Both the position numbers and the translations under genes were made by a program. A model generated the notes under the pieces. It made no database searches, had not been told where the DNA came from, and was given only the letters and a program-made list of their open reading frames with translations. Source: Purshia tridentata (taxonomy: Eukaryota > Streptophyta > Magnoliopsida > Rosales > Rosaceae). Taken from it: 58,554 nucleotides of DNA. Positions 44,970 through 58,554 of this stretch are shown one piece after another; the first letter of the stretch is position 1; each line of letters begins with the position of its first letter. The DNA lies in contig QANT01004587.1 in NCBI GenBank assembly GCA_003254885.1, forward strand, positions 1 through 58,554. Reading direction: 5' to 3'.

Positions 44970-47402
44970 ATGAACAAATTAAATACAAGAACTTTGAATT
45001 TTGCCCATAAGGTTTATCAATTCAAGCTCAGAGAGTTAACCCATTGCGTCCACAGCATTGTGGATTCAACGCAGTCTAAGTTCGACTCGAATTTACTTCT
45101 AAAAGAGTTTGCTAAATCTGGTCGAGTCAATGAAGCCCGCCAACTATTCGATAGAATGCCTAGCAGGGATGAGTTTACTTGGAACACCATGATAGCTGCT
45201 TATGCCAACTCAGGAAGGCTGACTGCAGCTAAGCAACTTTTTGATGCGATCCCAAGTAAAAGTTCCATCACGTGGTCGTCGTTGATATCCGGGTACTGTC
45301 GACATGAGTGTGAAAGTGAAGCTTTCAAGTTGTTTTGGCAAATGCAGTTTGAGGGACAAAATCCAAGCCAATACACGTTGGGAAGTGTTTTGAGGTTGTG
45401 TTCGGCATTGGGTTTGCTCCAAAGAGGTGAACTGGTTCATGGATATATGATAAAGACCCAGTTTGACAGGAATGTTTTTGTTGTTACTGGTCTGGTTGAC
45501 ATGTATGCAAAGTGTAAGCGCTTAAAGCATGCTGAATATCTCTTTGAGACTCTTCCGGATAAGAAAAATCACGTGCTGTGGACTGTCATGCTTACTGGGT
45601 ACTCTCAAAATGGTGATGGGTTTAGGGCCATTGAGTGTTTTCTTAACATGCGAGCAGAAGGGGTTGAATCGAATCAGTTTACATTTCCGAGTGTGTTGAC
45701 AGCTACTGCGTCAGTTTTAGCGCATAGTTTTGGGTCTCAGATGCACGGATGCATTGTTCAGAGTGGTTTTGGGGCTAATGTGTTTGTCCAAAGTGCTTTG
45801 ATTGATATGTATGCTAAATGTGGAGATCATATTAGTGCAAAGAAGGCTTTAAAAAGCATGGAGGTTGACGATATCGTTTCTTGGAACTCCATGATTGTTG
45901 GGTGTGTAAGGCAGGGGTTTATAGATGAAGCCTTGTCCTTGTTTAAAGAAATGCGTTCAAGAGAAATGAAGATTGATCATTTTACATTTCCGTCTGTTCT
46001 AAACTCCTTTGCTGCACTGAAGGACATCAAAAATGCAATGTCTATTCATTGTCTGATCATCAAGACTGGATTCGAGGTTTATCAACTTGTGGGCAATGCT
46101 CTTGTTGATATGTATGCTAAACAGGGAAATATATATAGCGCACTCGAGGTGTTTAAGCATATGTCAGGCAGGGATGTTATCTCATGGACCTCCCTGGTCA
46201 CGGGCTATGTACACAATGGCTCTCATGAAAAAGCGATTAAGTTGTTCTGTGAGATGAGAGTTGCTGGGATCTGCCCAGACCAAATTGTAATTGCCAGCAT
46301 TTTGAGTGCCTGTGCAGAACTGACAGTTTTGGAGTTTGGCCAACAAATTCATGCAAACTTTATTAAGTCTGGCCTTCAAGCATTCTCATCAGTAGACAAT
46401 TCCTTTGTAGCAATGTATGCAAAATGTGGGTGTATAGAAGATGCCAACAGAGTTTTTGACTCTATGCAAGTTCAAGATGTGATTAGTTGGACAGCTTTAA
46501 TAGTTGGTTATGCCCAGAATGGTAGAGGAAAGGAGTCCCTAAAATTTTACGATCAAATGATTGCAACTGGCACACAACCGGACTTCATTACTTTTATTGG
46601 CTTGTTATTTGCTTGTAGCCATGCTGGTCTTCTGGAAAAAGGCCAATACTACTTCAAATTGATGAATAGGGTTTACGGAATACAACCAGGTGCTGAGCAC
46701 TATGCGTGTATGATTGACCTCTTGGGGCGGTCAGGGAAGCTTAATGAGGCTGAGGCATTAGTTAATCAAATGGTTGTGGAACCAGATGGAACTGTATGGA
46801 AGGCACTACTTGCTGCATGTAGAATACATGGGAACATAGAACTGGCAGAGAGGGCAGCGACGAACCTATTTAAGTTAGAGCCCACGAATTCTGTGCCATA
46901 TGTTCAGTTATCTAACATGTATTCTGCAGCTGCTAGATGGGAAGATGCTGCAAGAATCAGAAGATTGATGAAATCAAAGGGAATTATTAAGGAGCCTGGA
47001 TGTAGTTGGATAGAGATGAACAGCCAAGTGCATACCTTTATGTCTGAAGATAGAAGCCATTCAAGGACAGCTGAAATATATTCAAAAATTGATGAGATCA
47101 CGATGTTGATCAGGGAAGCTGGATATGTGCCAGATATGAATTTTGCCCTTCATGACATGGATAAAGAGGGTAAGGAGCTTGGCCTAATGTATCACAGTGA
47201 GAAGTTGGCTGTTGCTTTTGGGCTTCTCACCACACCACCCAGGGCACCAATACGAATTTTTAAGAATCTCCGGGTTTGTGGAGATTGCCACACTGCAATG
47301 AAATATATATCAAAGGTTTTTCTTCGGCATATTATATTGAGGGATTCAAATTGTTTTCATCATTTTAAAGAGGGAAACTGTTCCTGTGATGACTATTGGT
47401 AG
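44970..47402 (+). CDS. PLS-class pentatricopeptide repeat protein with E and DYW domains (At3g61170-like)
   Basis: Single exon for 810 residues. More than a dozen PPR motifs run from about residue 45 to 600, in P, L and S types (e.g. FTWNTMIAAYANSGRLTAAKQLF; NVFVVTGLVDMYAKCKRL; DVISWTALIVGYAQNGRGKESL). The E region follows, with the PG-box-like GAEHYACMIDLLGRSGKLNEAE. The last ~95 residues are a full DYW domain with the deaminase signature YHSEKLA, the zinc-binding CGDCH and the ending GNCSCDDYW. DYW proteins are C-to-U RNA editing factors in mitochondria or plastids. The N terminus (MNKLNTRTLNFAHKVYQFKL) is basic with few acids, consistent with import. The sequence strongly recalls Arabidopsis At3g61170 and fits the local gene order. 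The RNA target is unknown. No intron or break is seen. Confidence 0.93.
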   Translation: MNKLNTRTLNFAHKVYQFKLRELTHCVHSIVDSTQSKFDSNLLLKEFAKSGRVNEARQLFDRMPSRDEFTWNTMIAAYANSGRLTAAKQLFDAIPSKSSITWSSLISGYCRHECESEAFKLFWQMQFEGQNPSQYTLGSVLRLCSALGLLQRGELVHGYMIKTQFDRNVFVVTGLVDMYAKCKRLKHAEYLFETLPDKKNHVLWTVMLTGYSQNGDGFRAIECFLNMRAEGVESNQFTFPSVLTATASVLAHSFGSQMHGCIVQSGFGANVFVQSALIDMYAKCGDHISAKKALKSMEVDDIVSWNSMIVGCVRQGFIDEALSLFKEMRSREMKIDHFTFPSVLNSFAALKDIKNAMSIHCLIIKTGFEVYQLVGNALVDMYAKQGNIYSALEVFKHMSGRDVISWTSLVTGYVHNGSHEKAIKLFCEMRVAGICPDQIVIASILSACAELTVLEFGQQIHANFIKSGLQAFSSVDNSFVAMYAKCGCIEDANRVFDSMQVQDVISWTALIVGYAQNGRGKESLKFYDQMIATGTQPDFITFIGLLFACSHAGLLEKGQYYFKLMNRVYGIQPGAEHYACMIDLLGRSGKLNEAEALVNQMVVEPDGTVWKALLAACRIHGNIELAERAATNLFKLEPTNSVPYVQLSNMYSAAARWEDAARIRRLMKSKGIIKEPGCSWIEMNSQVHTFMSEDRSHSRTAEIYSKIDEITMLIREAGYVPDMNFALHDMDKEGKELGLMYHSEKLAVAFGLLTTPPRAPIRIFKNLRVCGDCHTAMKYISKVFLRHIILRDSNCFHHFKEGNCSCDDYW

Positions 47403-47616
47403 AAATTTCATCCTTCAGCCTTTTCTTTGGTGAGGGTATCAAATGGCTTGTTCGTGGTGCTCTTTTAAATTGTCCAGTTGCAACACTGTTAAGGTTGAGG
47501 CCATCAACTCCCTCTCTTTTCCCACCCTTCTTTAATGTCTTTGGATTATGTTGATCTGGATTTTCACTGAAGAAACCTAAAACTAATTGTTTGACACAGA
47601 TGAAAATTTTAAAGTG

Positions 47617-47750
47617 CTGGAACCTGAATAAGCAATAAGCCTCAATCCTATGACAGATTTGTGAGAACCGACTTAAAATAGTCCTGGAACCTGAATAAGC
47701 AATAAGCCTCAATCCTATGACAGATTTGTGAGAACCTACTTAAAATGGTA
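47617..47750. repeat. 67-bp tandem duplication 3' of the PPR gene
   Basis: Two adjacent 67-bp units starting CTGGAACCTGAATAAGC (47617 and 47684). They are almost identical, with a G/T difference in AACC[GT]ACTT. It probably lies in the PPR 3' untranslated region. Confidence 0.92.
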
Positions 47751-49094
47751 ATATGAATTCCCATCCTTGATACTCTTTATGATGTGTACTAATCTAGAAC
47801 TTTTCTGTAAGCAACTTATTTCTGCATCTACAAATGTGGCTTGCATACTTTCTTTATCATATATGTGCATTTGAACTCTTATGTACTGATCAAAAGAGAT
47901 TTCCTCATCCAATTATCAATTAATGCAAAACAATTTTCCAACTCCACCAAATCATGTGTTGACTGTTTTGATTCCTTACACTTGAGTGCAGGATATCTTG
48001 ACAATACAGGATGCTATTTAAAGCCTCTTTGGCTCATCTATTTGAGATTTAAGGCTCCACAAACATCTTAAATTATTAGTTTTGTTTATATGGCGGGGTT
48101 CAATCCATTTTCCTTGAAAGTGACTTGCAGCTGCTAACCTCAATGTGATTTTACTACCAAGATGCAACCTATTGTGCCACATCTTCTGCAAATGCCTACC
48201 GAAAAGAAAAAAGGAAAAAAAAAATCACCAGCAAATGTGCCTTATGGTTGCTAGAGGTTGCTGCAAAGATAAATTCCAGAAAAATAAGGTGATCTTATCC
48301 CCCAGCTTCTCTTGGGGGTGTCTCCAGCTGCAGATGCATTTCAAGCATTTGTTGATCTCCATCTATTTTTTGGTGCGCCATTGTATTGAGCGAGGGAGAT
48401 AAAAAAAATTAATTTGTTTCATTCTAATTTAATTACCCATAAGTGATTCTCTGGTGCTATAATATATGGAAATCATCAACCTCTGTATTCTTTCATTTAA
48501 TATTTAACATATTGGGTTGGCCTTTTAAGTTGGTATGGTAGATTATGCTTTTGAGCATGCCAAATTCGTCCACAATTCTACATAAAATCTTATAACCAAT
48601 TCAAATTCCAAACCGTTCTATTCATTGTGATCAGCTAAAGAAGAAAAGGATGATCCGGAAATCAACTCGGATATATGAATTCCTCTGTAACAGTGGAACA
48701 GTATACAGTGAGAACCTAACTCATCTAAGTGATCTCATCAAGTTAGTCACCACAAAACCCATGAAACTATATATGAGAAAAATGATCAACATTTATGTAA
48801 CAACTCATCTTTCACAGTCAAGGCATACACCATTGTCACATTGTAAACAGTAAGTGTTGGAATCTCTTTGCTAAGCAGTCCCACTCCACCCGCCTGAAAA
48901 TTCCACCCACAAGATCCATTTGAATGAAAAGCCTGCCAGGAACTAATTGCCAATCCATAGTTCTGTCACGGCTGATCTGAAATGGTCAAAAGACAGCACT
49001 CTGTGGGTGCAAGGCAGCATGGCTCATGTGAGCATCCAAGCAATCAAAAACGCATCTACATCGTGTACATATGTGATCCCCTCAGGTTCAGTAA
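47751..49094. other. Convergent 3' flanks, PPR and GSK3-like genes
   Basis: AT-rich spacer with the 3' untranslated regions of both genes. No credible additional gene or transposon ends were seen. Confidence 0.55.
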
Positions 49095-53301
<4,207 letters not shown>

Positions 53302-53610
53302 CTTCTTTGTTTCTGCTTTAACGTTTTCCCCAATTCAGTACCCCAACCAAACCAAATCAAACCCTAATTTCTTCCCAGGAAATGAACAAAGTGAAGAAGA
53401 GAGAGAAATGCAAAGTTTTCTCTCTCCTCCTTCTCTCTCCCCCTTTGATTCAATCCAAACCCACAATACCGAAAGAATCAAAGGAAAGGAAAAGAAAGAA
53501 AAATTCACAACCTCCCTTTCTCTCTCTCTCTTAAAGAATTTTCAGATTTTCTCTCTCTAGAATTGTTTTTGTTTTCTTCTCTCTCTATAATTTATCCCTG
53601 TTTGTTAGCT

Positions 53611-53611
<1 letters not shown>
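53302..53611 (-). promoter_or_regulatory. Leader/core promoter of the GSK3-like gene
   Basis: GA/CT-rich sequence with CTCTCTCT runs at 53516-53590. A telo box AAACCCTAA lies at 53359-53367 (plus-strand reading). Both features are typical of leaders of broadly expressed plant genes. The open frame 53273-53560 on the plus strand is low-complexity and is judged a shadow. Confidence 0.5.
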
Positions 53612-53652
<41 letters not shown>

Positions 53653-53674
53653 NTTTTTTTTTTTTTTTTTTTTT
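53612..53674. repeat. 63-bp T homopolymer with one N
   Basis: An almost pure T tract with an N at 53653, ~310 bp upstream of the GSK3-like start codon. The length is uncertain. Such rigid dA:dT tracts disfavour nucleosomes. Confidence 0.9.
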
Positions 53675-56600
53675 GGGGTTTCTGATTCTTCGGTCAAACT
53701 TGGACCGAAGACAATCAATCATTCCAGCCCTACTAACTATTTCTTTATTGTACCTCAGTCAAACGTAGAATTGTGGCCGTCCATGGGATGCGACGTAGGA
53801 TCGAACGGTGGATCTTTACAGTTTTCCTAATAAAAGGGCGTGCTCTGAATTACGAAAATGCCCCTGAATGGAAAGGAATGGATCATATACGGAATATTCG
53901 GGGGGTGCTTTTTGACTGGTCATTGGACGGTTTGTTTTCGCGGTCAAGTTTTTAGAGCTTTGAATTTGCTTAGGATCTGATTAATTAATTGGTCGTTAAG
54001 ACTTATAGTACATGAATAGCGTATGAATCGGTCTTTTTTTATTCCATGTTAAAATTCGGACCATAAAAATAGCTTTATTTCTTTCCCTAATAAGAAAATA
54101 TAACTGTTAAATATTTAAATCTAAAAACTTGAAAAAAAAAAAGAAAAAAAAAAGAGGAAAAACAACTAATTTTAAATTGTGTGGGAGATTGAGGATGTTG
54201 TGGCAATGATGATGATCTGAAGGGCATTGCTGGGGCAATGATGAATGAGAAATTTATTAAATTGGTATTGGGAATGGGAGGTTAGAGAGGTTAATGGGTT
54301 ACGATTGTAATTCGAGCATGGTGTACAGGTTAGGGAGCTAACTTTAGATTTCAATTCATTTAATGATCCTGAAAATAACATGTTCAATTTAAAATAGGTT
54401 CAAATTAAGTTTAACTCGCAAATAGATTTTTCGATTAAGATTGAGACTGGGTTGTCGAATTTAATTGGGTTGAGTTTAAGCTATAAGCTTAACTAGCAGG
54501 TTTAACAAATATAGCAGAAGTGCTCACCTAAGGGATTTCATTTGAAGGACAAGTGAGGGATATAAAACCTCACTTAGCTCTTGTTTAACACATACTTCTT
54601 TTTTATTTGAAAGATGAGAAATTTGGACTTAAAACATGTATAATATTTGAGAGAGAAATATCACTAAAGTATTAGCTAGTTCATAATCCATATTCTTTCT
54701 AACTCACTCATCGGTGTAGTCGGAGTAATCTAAAAAACCCTAGTCACCAAACGCTATATTCTCTCTCCTCAATCCTATCTCTCTCAGCCAAGTATTTCCA
54801 GGATGAGGGTGGTGACTTCTGTGTTCCTCACAGGCCTATGTTTCCTTTCTCATTTTCTTCTTCGTTTGTTGTTTTGGTTTGTATTAAAGGATACTCTCCT
54901 CCCTCTTTGTGAGAGCTTTTTCATCTCAATAAAGAAATGCTTTTCTAATCGCTTTGGTTAGGTATGTTTGTGGAGTTGTGCACGATTTGTGGCATCGAAT
55001 CCTGCTTTAGCGATGTTTTGTTGCTCTATAGAGATACTTTCTTCTAGTTGTCTCTAGTTCTCGTTACAAGGTGTAGGGATATTACTATGCTCGCTGATAC
55101 TAGTCCTGCTAGTTACTATTGTTTGATTTGCCACATTGATCTACTGTCAAATTCAATTTAAAGATGTTAGTTGGATTGTTGACCCAAATGTGACTAGTTC
55201 GCTAACTTCTACAGTACTTTACTAGTTCTGTTGTTAGCTTGATAACGACATTACGAGATTGAGCCCTTATTTTGTTGTAAGCTTTTTTTTTGGTTGGGCC
55301 TATTGTTGTAAAGATTCTTACCATAATTTTGTATCTCTTATGGTTTTTGGCTGTTTTACTGTAATGTTATTGCTTTATCAAAACAAAACAAAAAAAACTC
55401 ATTCATTGGTGCACTATGATTGTTTTCTTCTTGCATTAAGGAAAAACTTTCTAACTCTAATAATGAAATGTAATGCACCCCTATCAAAAAGAAAAAGTAA
55501 TGTAAGGTATTAATGTATTAGTCCTTGGAATGATTTATGATAACAATGAGGCAAGGATTAACATCCAATGGTATCATAAATCATTCTCTGTGCCAGTTGC
55601 TAGTGCCATGCAGCCATTCTTGTTGTGGGCTTTGGCTTCTGGGTTTGGTTGTGGCTTCTTACCTTCGTTTGGGCCCTTGGGCTCTTTTTCTCTTCTCATG
55701 GCTTTTCATTAGGTGGTCTTGTACTCTTGTATTAAGAGCTTTGCCCATTGCTGTGATTTTAAATTCTTTTATTTATCCAACTAAATTCGAAAAACATCAT
55801 CGAGTAATTGGACAGGAATGAGTGTTTTTGAGTCCGAATAGAAACAGACTAAAACAGTCAAGGTCTCTAAAAAGAAAAATAGTCAAGAAAATTTTAATAT
55901 TTGGACCCAGCCAGTAGCCCAATTCGAAACATGTCTCCACTAGTGGGCTTTAGCCCACACTTATAGAATGACTATGGGTAGATAGAAGTCGGACTCTTTC
56001 AGTTAATAATTAGCCACATAGGCCTGTCTAAAAGGAATCAACCAAGCCCCAAAAGTAGATCTGGACCTATATCTCCTGCTTTGAGAAATGATATCAATAG
56101 CACATTATCATAATGGTGTTGTTATTTGCACCCTCTACAGCTCTTGAGGTGCAAGAAGCTTTCCGTGAAGTACAAATTAATAGCATTCCTCTAATTGGGT
56201 AAACTCGACTGTTTTTGGACATGCAAGAATTAATTAAAACTTGCCATTTTTTATATACTCATTCTTTTAAAAATGGACAGCCTATGTAGGTTTTCATTTG
56301 CTCTCTTTTGTTATTGAATATTTCTTTTTCAAACTTTGTTTTTACAATGTTTACTTTATAGTATGTTAGGCACATGTTGATACAAAGAGAGAGAGAGAGA
56401 GAGAGCAGTTGGCTAGCTTAAAAATGAATAAGAACAACACAATGAAGCTAGCAAGCACTAAGAAGTGCGTGATTCCCATGGTCCACCTCTAAAATTACCT
56501 CTAGCTCTTGCCCTTTTGCAACACAAAGACTGCATGCACTGCTTGCTATATAATCAGAAAGTAATTAATTGTTCAATTTTTGGCACATCCATCCAAAACA

Positions 56601-57531
56601 CAACTCAAATTAAGTAACATATACATATAGTTTCAATACCCTCCTCTTGTTTCAATGAAATTTCATTGATTCTAAGTTCTGTTGAGACTTGAGACTTGAA
56701 AGTAGCAAGTGGTCAGTGGAGGCTTCAAATTAATTAAGCATGAAAATTCTTAGCACCCAATGGTCCTACTCATCATTTAATGCACCAAATTATAGTGTAC
56801 GTACGTGTAGTGCTTAAATTGCAAACCTCCCATCATCTATGATGATTTCATGTTGATGCATATTGCAATTGTCTCATGCACCCACCCACCAACCTCTCAC
56901 TTTCTCATTCAAAGCTAAAGAGGAAAATGGAAAAAGGGTTTTCTTGTATTAGCATCCATATACCAAACAAGCCATTAATTATTGCTACATGAATTTCAAC
57001 AACACCATAGTGTCCATAGAAAGGAGTTCTCTCTCTCTGGGATTACAATAAGCTTATTTTCATATAATGACACGAAGAGACGTGCATTCAAAAGTTCTAT
57101 TAGGTGTAAGTGGACAAATTCTCACTTTTCCATTTTCTATGAAATAGAAATATCTCAGCTAGCTGCTTAATTATGATTCTATGCTGATACTTGTTCAAAC
57201 GATATTGTTGCTTATATATGATTTAGACTCTCAAATTTTACACATATTTTGGGTTTACAGTTTATATTGAAAACATAATTAGAAGAGAATCTCGAACCGC
57301 ATAGTTTTGAAAGTAAACACAATAGATATTAACATTAGGGTTGATCATGAGATTATAGAGTTTTGAGACCAACCATGAAAATGGTGCCATCGACTTTTTA
57401 TATGTATCACTTAGGCCTAACATAATATATAAGTATATATGTACAAAGTCTATAAAATTAAGAACTCTATATATTTTGGGGCCGGAAGTAATTCCTTCGT
57501 CTACCCTCAGAACCAGCCCTAATCAGCCTAT
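53675..57531. other. Gene-poor region, possible LINE relic at ~54.7-55.5 kb
   Basis: No convincing gene in 3.9 kb. Positions about 54700-55500 have the feel of a deleted LINE: CT-rich start with AAAAACCCTAGTCACC, then a T-rich 3' section ending GCTTTATCAAAACAAAACAAAAAA near 55395, and a second TATCAAAAAGAAAAAG tail near 55485. No reverse-transcriptase frame remains, so this is weak. A (GA)n run lies at 56386-56405. Confidence 0.35.
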
Positions 57532-57850
57532 TGTTGAAATGTAAGTAGTGAGCTGATAGGAAATGGAATTAAGCCTGGTTAGTTAATGCTGTATTCACTT
57601 AGTCAATAAAAATGACTGGTGTTAGGCTTTAGTAGTAAAAAGGCTTATAAGCCACGTGTAATGTTTTTATTTAGCAGTTATAGATGAAGGGCTGAGATAC
57701 AAAGTGATGTAACTGTATCCAGCTAGACATATAGCTCACAGACAGTGTGCTCATTTTGTTAGAGCCAAAAGAAAATAGAAAATACACACACGATTTGACT
57801 CTCTCTGTATTCTCCTTGCTCTCTTCACTATTCTTCACAAAACTCTAACA
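57532..57850. mobile_element. Solo LTR of a Copia-type retrotransposon (319 bp)
   Basis: Starts TGTTGAAATG and ends CTCTAACA, so it has the TGTT...AACA ends of LTRs. It is flanked by the perfect 5-bp duplication CCTAT (57527-57531 and 57851-57855). No primer-binding site, gag-pol or second LTR is nearby, so it is a solo LTR left by recombination. The left part has a G box CACGTG at 57653-57658. The right part is CT-rich, like a leader. Orientation cannot be set with certainty from the ends alone. Confidence 0.88.
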
Positions 57851-58554
57851 CCTATGAACACCCAGAGCAGAAAACATGATATTGGTAGAATTTTAGGCAG
57901 CAGCTGCAGCTCGACCCATCTGATCATGTGGTGCCAGCAATGGAGTGCATCTGTATAAATAGGCAAACAACATCACCAATGTGAGTAGGCCTGCTTATTC
58001 TAATAAGGGCAATGACCAGCTATGCAAAACTGCATATATCTGAAAACATATACATGTACCTGTGATTAAGAGAAAAGCGAACCCATCCTTTAAACACTTT
58101 GAGTTGGGAAGTAATTGGGGTTTCCTTTTTCCCTATACAAATTGGGTACTTACATATATGACGTTTGGATTATGCTTTCTTTGTATTGGATTCTAAGTTT
58201 CTCATACCTATTTTGGGAATGAGATTTTTAGAAACACATGAAATCCAGCCTCCTATTCTAATGTTTGAAAATGTTGGAAGTGAATGAATGTTTCAATCAC
58301 CACCAACCAATTATTTTTTGGAAGCATAAATATAAAGATAAAGTTTTATTTATTATAAAGTTAAAACCAAGCAACGTGAAAAAAAAAATCCCTAGATATC
58401 TCTTTCAGCTTTTCATTTTCTTTTTCTCAATACAAGACCTTGATTTGTGGATTTTGGAATTAGATATTTAGCATTGAATATATATGATGATGAGTACGTA
58501 CTTCATAATCAATCTTGTGCCAGATTTTTTATGAAGTTGTCTCTAATTTTCCAA
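57851..58554. other. Right edge, no feature
   Basis: AT-rich sequence to the window end. No coding region, RNA gene or transposon end can be supported. Confidence 0.5.

Noticed and set aside
55943..55958. Palindrome GTGGGCTTTAGCCCAC
   Set aside because: Seven-base arms only, no gene near it to regulate; plausible by chance.

Overview
This window is nuclear DNA from a flowering plant, almost certainly a eudicot. The evidence is AT-rich spacers, many short GT-AG introns, plant-only gene families (plant B3/DUF313, MYB3R, DYW-class PPR, chloroplast FtsY, BAP-type C2 proteins) and small plant-type transposons. The style suggests Rosaceae, but the sequence alone does not prove it. I rebuilt eleven protein-coding genes exon by exon. 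Every spliced model stays in frame from ATG to stop.

Left part (1-9 kb): a single-exon B3-domain gene (minus, 1123-2559) sits between diverged direct repeats that look like the remains of a gene array. A small methyl-CpG-binding-domain gene follows (plus, 5939-8655) with an intron-containing leader and a 20-residue acidic tandem repeat. From 9.5 to 18.4 kb, three tandem paralogues on the minus strand encode small C2-domain proteins of the elicitor-responsive / 16-kDa phloem-protein type. All share a five-exon plan and a C-terminal YGGWK motif. The second has an expanded Arg/Gly/His-rich tail. The third carries a 72-bp in-frame tandem duplication across an intron-exon border. From 18.4 to 21.2 kb is spacer with a clean hAT-type MITE.

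Middle (21-32 kb): a three-repeat MYB gene (MYB3R, plus, 21757-25174), a hotdog-fold thioesterase (plus, 26321-27961) and, convergent to it, the chloroplast signal-recognition-particle receptor cpFtsY (minus, 28878-31812). From 32 to 36.7 kb is a transposon-rich spacer with a hAT element, two related GGGTGTA-family MITEs, an N gap and single Ns in homopolymers.

Right part (36.8-53.3 kb): a BON1-associated-protein-like C2 gene (plus, 36872-37402), a membrane RING-H2 E3 ligase (minus, 39607-43014), a DYW-class PPR editing factor (plus, 44970-47402; divergent from the RING gene, with clustered site II promoter motifs) and a group III GSK3/shaggy-like kinase (minus, 49095-53301). The last 5 kb is gene-poor, with a possible LINE relic and a solo Copia-type LTR with perfect target-site duplications.

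From memory (not searched), thioesterase, BAP, RING, PPR and GSK3 neighbours match Arabidopsis At3g61200-At3g61160, and cpFtsY next to BAP matches At2g45770-At2g45760. The stretch 26-53 kb would then be an ancestral block that Arabidopsis carries split across two duplicated regions. I see no bacterial-type operon, CRISPR array or other obviously new system. The most unusual local features are the C2 cluster with its evolving tails and duplicated splice acceptor, and the transposon insertions with precise target-site duplications.
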